Assembly (NCBI RefSeq): GCF_031143425.1
Contig: NC_090448.1
Coordinates: 333,882,177 to 333,946,176, forward strand
Direction: 5' to 3'
Length of the DNA: 64,000 nt
DNA from: Pleurodeles waltl
Taxonomy: Eukaryota; Chordata; Amphibia; Caudata; Salamandridae
Positions 57,800 through 64,000 of the stretch are shown here, piece by piece (position 1 is the first letter of the stretch; each line of letters begins with the position of its first letter). Made by a program: the position numbers and the translations under genes. The notes beneath the pieces were generated by a model that worked only from the letters and a program-made list of their open reading frames with translations, was not told the origin of the DNA and did not search any database.

Positions 57800-59870
57800 C
57801 CAATCTCAGTACTCGGCCTGGAGGTCTGGTCTGTTCAGTTCTCTTTCATGTTCCCAGGGCTTCAGGTAGCTTCTTCCCCGTCATGGATTCAAAGCACTTA
57901 AATGCTTTTGTTAAGTCAGTTTCGTTGCAGATGGATACACTTCAAAAAAGCATTCTAGCAGTCTCCTCGGGAGACTTCACAACATCAGTAGGCTAAAGAA
58001 TGCATAGTTTCACATTCCCATTCTGAAGAAAGACCACGTCCTGTACCTTTCCATCCCAAACAGACACTTTCAATTACAGGTTTTTCCTTTCTGAGTAAAA
58101 TCACCTCTTCTGATTTTCTCCAAAGCTGTGGCTCCCTTGATGGTGGCCCTTTAGAAAAAATGGATTCATGTCCACCTGTAACTAGGCAACTGGCTTGTCC
58201 ACTCCTTCATCTTTTCGGAGGGCATTTCAGGATACTCTTTGTTTGCTTCGGCCTGGAAGATTGTGTATGAGTATTAAACAGCAACAAATGAAATCTTCAA
58301 TCTATCTAATGCATTCAGTTGTTAGGAGGCTTGTTTGATGCACCTGTTGGAAAGGTTTTTCTTCCTCCTCTTTGGAGTCTCATTCTTCAGTCTTATATTT
58401 GCAGTCCTTTGAACAGAACTTCAGCTGTAGGTCGCAGCCGACTTCAGGTACAAGGAGACGTGCCACCTCAGTTTTTGTGGTCACTTGATGAAGCCCAGCC
58501 ATCTTTTTTGTAGACTAGTAACAATGAATCTCAAAACTCTGATATCTTTTTCAGCTGCTTTTCTTTTCCCTTCTGTGATGGCTTCTATCAAACAATCTCT
58601 CAGGGAGAAGAAACCTGCTTTCCTTGGCACCCCTATTAGTGAAGGATGATTACAGTTGAAGCGTTGGGGAGAAACCCAGGTTAATACATTTTGCCAGGAT
58701 CTGTGGTCTCGGTCAGAAGCTGCCCAGCCTTTAAGCTGGAAGTAAATGCCATTTGTAGATCTCTTCTCCCTTTCGCCTCATCCCGTAAGGGTGAGGCATT
58801 TCTAATAAGACAATCTAGTTGCCGTGTTTTATGTGAATTGACATCAACATATTCTTTTTCACTGTCTGGGAGCGATGGCTTATCAGATTTTTACCTAGGC
58901 AGTGTGTCATCTTATATGAAACCTCCTTCAAGTTACATTTCAGGAACAGGCAATGCAACAGTGGACTCGCTAAGCTGGAATTTTCCATTATCAAGGGATT
59001 ACTCCAGGTGTATGGGTTTGTTTAAGCAAATCTGTCTGAGGTTTGGAGTTACCCTCATGGATCTTTTGATCTGTTTTTGTCCTACCTCAAGTTCTAGCTC
59101 CCATGGTTTCTCTCTCGGCTGTGGGAGCACAAGGCAGTGGAGATAGATGTGCCATCATTTGCATTCCCCCTTTCCTCTGCTACAAAAAAGTATTCTGCCT
59201 ATCTGTCAGGAGATGGCTCAAGTGTCCTGGTACCTTCAACTTGACCAAGGCAGTCTTGGTTTCTCCTTCTCATCCAGAACGGACTTTCCAATTTGTCCAG
59301 TGCCCTCTTTAAAGGCATCTTCTTTTTCACAGGACCCTCCTTTGTCTCATGTGGATGGTTTGCTACTGAAAGCCCAGGTCTCTAATTGAGGAATTTCCAC
59401 TGAGTTTGCCTTAGCTAAACAAATATCTTGAGGCGATCCTAATCTACACTCATACAACAAGCATTGAGGCTCTTATCTCAGATGTTGTACACTTAAAGAT
59501 CTAGATCACCTGAACTGAGATACTTTGTTTTCTGTACTGGAAGTCTTGTGATACGGATTTGTGAAAGAACTAGCTGTTCCTAGTTTGCGGTGCCAGTTGC
59601 TACTTTCAGAGGTTCTTGGGTTGCATTGCAGGAGTCTTGGTCAGCTTCTTGATCCTACTGCATGCCTTCTTAGGTGTTGCGATTTATTAAGACCAAGGGT
59701 GTAGTCGTCACTAACTTCATAGGATCTTCCATTGGTACTCACTTCCTGCAGTCAGCTCCTTTTGAACATTTCCCTTTTTTGCACTTATTCACTAGTAGAG
59801 GCACTCACCTGAGGCTTTTCCTAATTGTTGTAAGACAATTGTGTGTCAGGTACAGTATTTAATTATATGC
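57800..59870 (+). pseudogene. Divergent DIRS relic E (RT, RNase H, recombinase remains)
   Basis: The RT part reads 'QMDTLQKSILAVSSGDFTTS' (57927-57990), then 'FHIPI' and 'SIPNRHFQLQVFPF' in shifted frames (58008-58090). RNase H and methylase-like parts read 'YISGTGNATVDSLSWNF' (58935-58985) and, from 58995, 'GLFKQICLRFGVTLMDLLIC'. Recombinase remains include 'VLRFIKTKGV' and 'SAPFEHFPFL' (59672-59790), comparable to 51740-51840 in copy B. The wording differs consistently from copies A-C, so E is another DIRS subfamily, older and without recognisable termini. Confidence 0.65.
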
Positions 59871-59874
59871 TCCA

Positions 59875-60836
59875 CAGACCAATCCTTAAACAAGTATGTT
59901 TTAAAGAGATCCAGAGCATAATAATTTGAGCCATGCAACGGAACACATGAATACGTCTACCACATGGTGATCCAGCGGGAGATGTTCACTTCCCCTGGTT
60001 ATTAGTCTTGTAGTCTCAGTTAGTAAAGGTGTTTAGACAACTCTATGCACGCTCATATAAATCCTCTAGAAATAATTGATATCTCAAAGGATGATATTTA
60101 TGCAGTAAAACTGCAATGGTTTGAGTTTTGGTCTCAGGGGATTGCCTAAGGATTGACACACAAATTCTGTAACTATGTCATAGGTGATCGAACAGAAACG
60201 GACTTGTATGTTTCCTGTAACCATCTGGACAATTTGTAGATTTGTTCTAGAGTGTTAGATTTGAAAGTGGTTTCTTTTTAGCTCTATGAACTGGCATAAT
60301 GTGCCCTTGTGAATCTGTTTACCATTTTATGTTTGCAAAATATCTTTGTTGTAATGGTTGTTTGAACCTATTGCTTTTTGCCGACTACTATCCAGTATGA
60401 TGCACTTGTAAATAGGGCAAACCATTACCCACTAAAAATCAGCAGGCCATTTTCTCTCCACTTACGCTTAACTGGAATTCCTGAACCATAAAGAGTGCCC
60501 ACACAAATTGTGGAAAGCACTACAGAAGTACACATAACGATACAACCTAAATTTTAGGACTGTAATTCTTTTATGTAGCAGCTCTTTTCTTTAGTCCATA
60601 AACACTTTGTTTAGCTCTTTAAGTGAGGAGTGAGTTTTACTTTGTAGCCTGTAGATATCTATATTTAATTTTGATCTGCTGAACTCACTGTTCTTAATCA
60701 AATTTAATTTTGTTGAAAGACTTTGAGACAGACAAAGGTGATTATTTTATACTTGATAAATGTGGATACTATTTTTACTGTTTTGATCTTTCTAGTGGTC
60801 TGAACACTATTCTCTCAATAATAGTACATGGTAAAA
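59875..60836. other. Unassigned AT-rich DNA
   Basis: No gene or repeat recognised. Confidence 0.45.
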
Positions 60837-60994
60837 TATATCTGATAGAGATTTCTAGTTGCAGATTCCTTACCTTAGAATTTCCCCCAGGCGTCAGACT
60901 GGATCTGGAGATTTTTCTTCGAGCAATATCCTTGCACGTCGGCAGGTGGTGTCGGTCGACTCTGCGGGCGTCGTTGGCATCGTGGTCACCATGA

Positions 60995-61016
60995 TGACGT
61001 CAGGAGTAGTATATAG
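60995..61016 (+). promoter_or_regulatory. Candidate DIRS promoter: CRE-like site and TATA box
   Basis: TGACGTCA (60995-61002), the palindromic cyclic-AMP response element, lies seven bases before TATATAG (61010-61016). The gag ATG is at 61146. TATA-like elements occupy the same place in the left repeats of copies A and B, which supports a conserved promoter. Initiation here is inferred, not shown. Confidence 0.45.
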
Positions 61017-61145
61017 ATGTCGCCCTTGCACAGTAACATCAGTTCTTTTTTTTCCGCGCCACACGCTTATCCAGAGAAGAGCTACCTCGTCTTTTTTTTT
61101 GGGGCCGAATTCGACCGTTTTGTCGAGTTTTCTGGTGCGGCGAGG

Positions 61146-62850
61146 ATGTCCCCGAAGACTGGGTTCAAGCCCTGCGAGGACTGTCATCGTATGATGTTGG
61201 ATCCTCCTCTGGTTTGTCTGTGGTGTCTCGAGCGCGACCACGACCCGAAGTCGTGCTCCGAGTGCCGGGCCATGCATCCGAAGGCTTTGAGGGAACGGTC
61301 CCTAAAGCTTATGGCGGCCCGGCACTCGACTCCGCATAGGTCCTGGTCTCGCTCGAGAGGAAGGTCTCGAGATCGGTCAGGGAGTCATCACCACTCGTCT
61401 TCTTTCAAATCCTCGGGTCAAGGTAAGAAGAAGAGGTCCCATCGCTCTCCGACTTCACCCCGTCGCTCGGCTGATGCGACGCGGGAAGAGCATCCACGCA
61501 CGAGGCCTCCATCCTCGGAGCCTGCGTCTGGGTCGGCTCTGTGCTTCCCTGAGTTTCCCGGAGCCGGAGCGACCCCCACCCAACTTAGAGTTCTATGGGG
61601 CCATGCACCTCATATTTGGGTGGTCCTACCCAGATATGGCGCCTTCGAGCCCAAGGGGTCCAGCTGAGGCGCCTTCGGCTCCGTCCACCGAGGTCACCTC
61701 CGGATCCATCCGCGGATCCGCACTAGCGCCGGTCGCACACTTCAGACCTTCCCTGGCGCCGGTTCGATCATCGACACTCCGGATGTCGGTAGTGCCCACT
61801 ATCGACGTCGACCCAATTCTTATCCCCGACGAGTCGGAGCGGCATCAGCTGACGCCACCTTCGACTCAATGGGGCCTATTCACCCCAGGTCGGTTTCTGA
61901 CCCTTTTTTATGGGTACAAATATGGAGAGGGATTGGAGGGGTCCCTCGACCCTTATGAATACCAGGATGATCCTTCTATGGACTGGGCTCAGGAATAGGT
62001 GAAGCCAGTGGTCTGGATAATTCTCCTGGCACTGGCATGCTGTCTCCTACTACCGTGGCTACGGCGGAGGGAGCTACTTATGGTATGGTGGTCAGTAGGG
62101 CAGCTGAGGTCCTTGGTCTTGAGCTTTCCACTGTTGAGGTCAGGTCTAATCTCCTGACGGAGGTGCTTGAGCCTGGGGCTTCTACTTCAGAACCCCTTTT
62201 ACCGTTTAATGAAGCCCTCACCAATCTCCTTTTGGGTACATGGTCCAAACCCAACACAGGGGCTCCTGTGAATAGGACTATCGCACGCCGCCATTGGCCT
62301 GCTCCGAGCGACCCTAAATTCCTGTCCCTACACCGCACGCCTGAGAGTCCTGTTATCCAGGCTTCCTCTTCTTCAGGCGCATTCTCTTCCGCACCCCCGG
62401 ATAGGGAATCCAAAAGACTGGAACAGTTTGGCAAGAAGTTGTTTTGTTCCTCCAGTCTCGCGCTGCGGTCTGTGAACACTGCATGCCTTTTGGGCCACTA
62501 CATCCAGTCTTTGTGGGATACGGTTGCGCAAGTCCTGCTGCAGATACCGGAGGAGGCCCGTGCTATCATCTCCCAAGCTGTGAACATTGGGAGAGATGCA
62601 GAAAAGTTTACAATCAGTTGTGGGCTGGACACGACCGACTCACTGGGCAGATCGGTTGCTATAACAGTGGCCTTACGTCGTCACGCCTGGTTACGTAATT
62701 CTGTTTTTTTCTAGGGATGTCCAACAGTCACTTATGGACATGCACTTTGATGGCTTCCGTCTCTTCGGAGACAAAGTAGACTTGGCCTTGGAGAGATTCA
62801 AGGATTCCTGGGCTACGGCTCGGTCCCTCGGTCTTTCCTCTGCCCCTTAT
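61146..62850 (+). pseudogene. DIRS C gag-like ORF1
   Basis: From ATG 61146 it reads 'MSPKTGFKPCEDCH', 'VCLWCLERDHDPKSCSECRA', then an Arg/Ser-rich stretch ('RSWSRSRGRSRDRS') typical of nucleic-acid binding. The frame shifts near 61600-61660 to 'MSVVPTIDVDPILIPDESER' and 'DPYEYQDDPSMDWAQE' (to a stop at 61998). It shifts again to a long segment 62037-62714 with 'VLEPGASTSEPLLPFNEALT', 'RLEQFGKKLFCSSSLAL' and 'SVNTACLLGHYIQSLWD'. A further segment, 'FDGFRLFGDKVDLALERF', follows. The product is then interrupted by the LTR fragment at 62851 and resumes at 63538. Three frames over 1.7 kb mean at least two indels. Confidence 0.82.
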
Positions 62851-63537
62851 TGTAAGGAAATGCCTCCTTGGCGTTGGTTACACCCTGACTTTTTGTCTTT
62901 GCTGATGCCAAGTATTGATTTGAAAGTGTGCTGGGACCCTGATAACCAGGCCCCAGCACCAGTGTTCTTTCCCTAAAACTTTAACTTTGTCTCCACAATT
63001 GGCACAACCCTGGCACCCATGTAAGTCCCTTGTAACTGGTACCCCTGGTACCAAGGGCCCTGATGCCAGGGAAGGTCTCTAAGGGCTGCAGCATGTCTTA
63101 CTCACTCAGCACATACACACTGCTGGCCAGCTTGTGTGTGCTGGTGGGGAGAAAATGACTAAGTCGACATAGCACTCCCCTCAGAGTGCCATGCCAACCT
63201 CACACTGCCTATGGCATAGATAAGTCACCCCTCTAGCAGGCCTTACAGCCCTAAGGCAGGGTGCTCTATACCACAGGTGAGGGCATAGGTGCATGAGCAC
63301 TATGCCCCTACAGTGTCTAAGCAAAACCTTAGACATTGTAAGTGCAGGGTAGCCCTAAGAGTATATGGTCTGGGAGTCTGTCAGACACGAACTCCACAGC
63401 ACCATAATGGCTACACTGAAAACTGGGAAGTTTGGTATCAAACTTCTCAGCACAATAAATGCACACTGATGCCAGTGTGCACTTTATTGTGAAATACACC
63501 CAGAGGGCATCTTAGAGATGCCCCCTGAAAACATACC
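62851..63537 (+). mobile_element. Truncated Gmr1-type LTR fragment (687 bases)
   Basis: It starts exactly at an LTR 5' end (TGTAAGGAAATGCC) and is colinear with the first ~690 bases of the LTRs at 35184 and 42899 read on the minus strand. It stops abruptly inside the LTR at 'GAAAACATACC'. DIRS gag sequence lies on both sides, but about 100 bases of gag found in copy A are missing. No target duplication is seen, which points to a deletion or template switch after or during insertion. Confidence 0.85.
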
Positions 63538-63779
63538 CGGCTGGCCGGGGACGCGGAATCCTATCTGGCCGTGGAGCAGGGAACCAGAGGTCTGCCTAGT
63601 CCACCTCTGCCCCCGCTGCAGCCTCCAAACCCTCCTAGTCCATCCCCACACACCCATCCAGTTGGTGACAGGATTCGCCATCACCTGCCCCACTGGGAAA
63701 ACATCACCATGGACAGGTGGGTTTTGCAGATTGTTTGAAAGGGCCACTCTCCCTCCCTTTCAAATCTGCTCCACCGGCC

Positions 63780-64000
63780 ATGCCACCATCCTTCAATCAC
63801 CTTCCAGAGGATAATTTGGCACTTCTCGGCCAGGAAGTTGCAGCTCTCTGGACCAAGGGAGCTATAGAAAAGGTCTCTGTGCCAGAAGTAGGTCATAGTT
63901 GTTATTCCCGCTAATTTCTAATACCAAAAAAGGACAAGGGCTTACGTCCTATTCTAGACCTTCGGGACCTAAACTACTTCCTCAAGAAGGAGAAATTCAA
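63780..64000 (+). pseudogene. DIRS C reverse transcriptase, start (runs off window)
   Basis: The start reads 'PPSFNHLPEDNLALLGQEVA' and 'LWTKGAIEKVSVPEV' with a stop at 63912. It continues in frame as 'FLIPKKDKGLRPILDLRDLN' and 'YFLKKEKF' to the window end. The single stop at 63912 (TAA) lies where active relatives have an amino acid. The catalytic palm is beyond the window. Confidence 0.85.

Larger units (their letters stand above)
60839..64000 (+). mobile_element. DIRS-type retrotransposon, copy C, left part
   Basis: It begins 'TCTGATAGAGATTTCTAG', like the left end of copy A, and runs off the window within RT. It has the best preserved gag of the five DIRS copies and a GC-rich terminal repeat with little decay, so it is the youngest. 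It carries a truncated LTR fragment at 62851-63537. Confidence 0.88.

Overview
This window looks like a piece of a very large amphibian nuclear genome, most likely a newt or another salamander. I find no convincing host gene, tRNA or rRNA. The organism call rests on three things. First, there is a ~315-base repeat that carries a hammerhead ribozyme of the newt satellite 2 type. Second, there are at least five DIRS-type tyrosine-recombinase retroelements or fragments. Third, there is a family of unusually long (2.3-2.7 kb) LTRs, one pair of which belongs to a Gmr1-like Ty3/gypsy element. All transposon genes seen are broken by stops, frameshifts or insertions, so this is a graveyard of elements of several ages rather than an active locus.

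Layout. 1-2.67 kb: partial long LTR on the minus strand. 2.67-6.6 kb: DIRS fragment (copy D) split by a plus-strand solo LTR (3863-6180). 6.9-7.7 kb: minus-strand Ty3/gypsy RT-RNase H relic. 7.7-14.5 kb: mostly unassigned DNA with a 315-base tandem duplication at 12.0-12.6 kb. 14551-17136: second solo LTR with a perfect 5-base target duplication. 18.2-19.6 kb: minus-strand Ty3/gypsy gag-protease-RT relic. 20.18-20.82 kb: long foldback element. 20.9-22.2 kb: minus-strand LINE C-terminal relic. 22.9-23.2 kb: cluster of four hairpins. 23.85-24.13 kb: minisatellite. 24.9-30.4 kb: nearly full-length DIRS copy A, with inverted terminal repeats and an internal complementary region.

31.3-45.2 kb: a broken satellite-2-like array. 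It is invaded by a short hAT-type element (31625-32143) and by a complete 10.4-kb Gmr1-like Ty3/gypsy element (32517-42899). The Gmr1-like element has 5-base target duplications and, read on the minus strand, the order gag-protease-integrase-RT-RNase H. A well-formed hammerhead ribozyme lies at 45004-45043 on the minus strand. 47.4-52.15 kb: DIRS copy B, itself carrying a 0.35-kb insertion. 53.2-53.7 kb: second copy of the hAT-type element. 53851-54141: a 291-base element with a hammerhead-like core and a perfect 14-base target duplication. 55.9-56.3 kb: second LINE relic. 57.8-59.9 kb: divergent DIRS relic E. 60.84 kb to the end: DIRS copy C, with the best preserved gag, interrupted by a truncated piece of the Gmr1-type LTR.

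The strongest leads are the hammerhead-bearing repeats (two unrelated families within 10 kb), the integrase-before-RT element, and two short-repeat families in which successive hairpins keep their pairing although the stem sequences have diverged.
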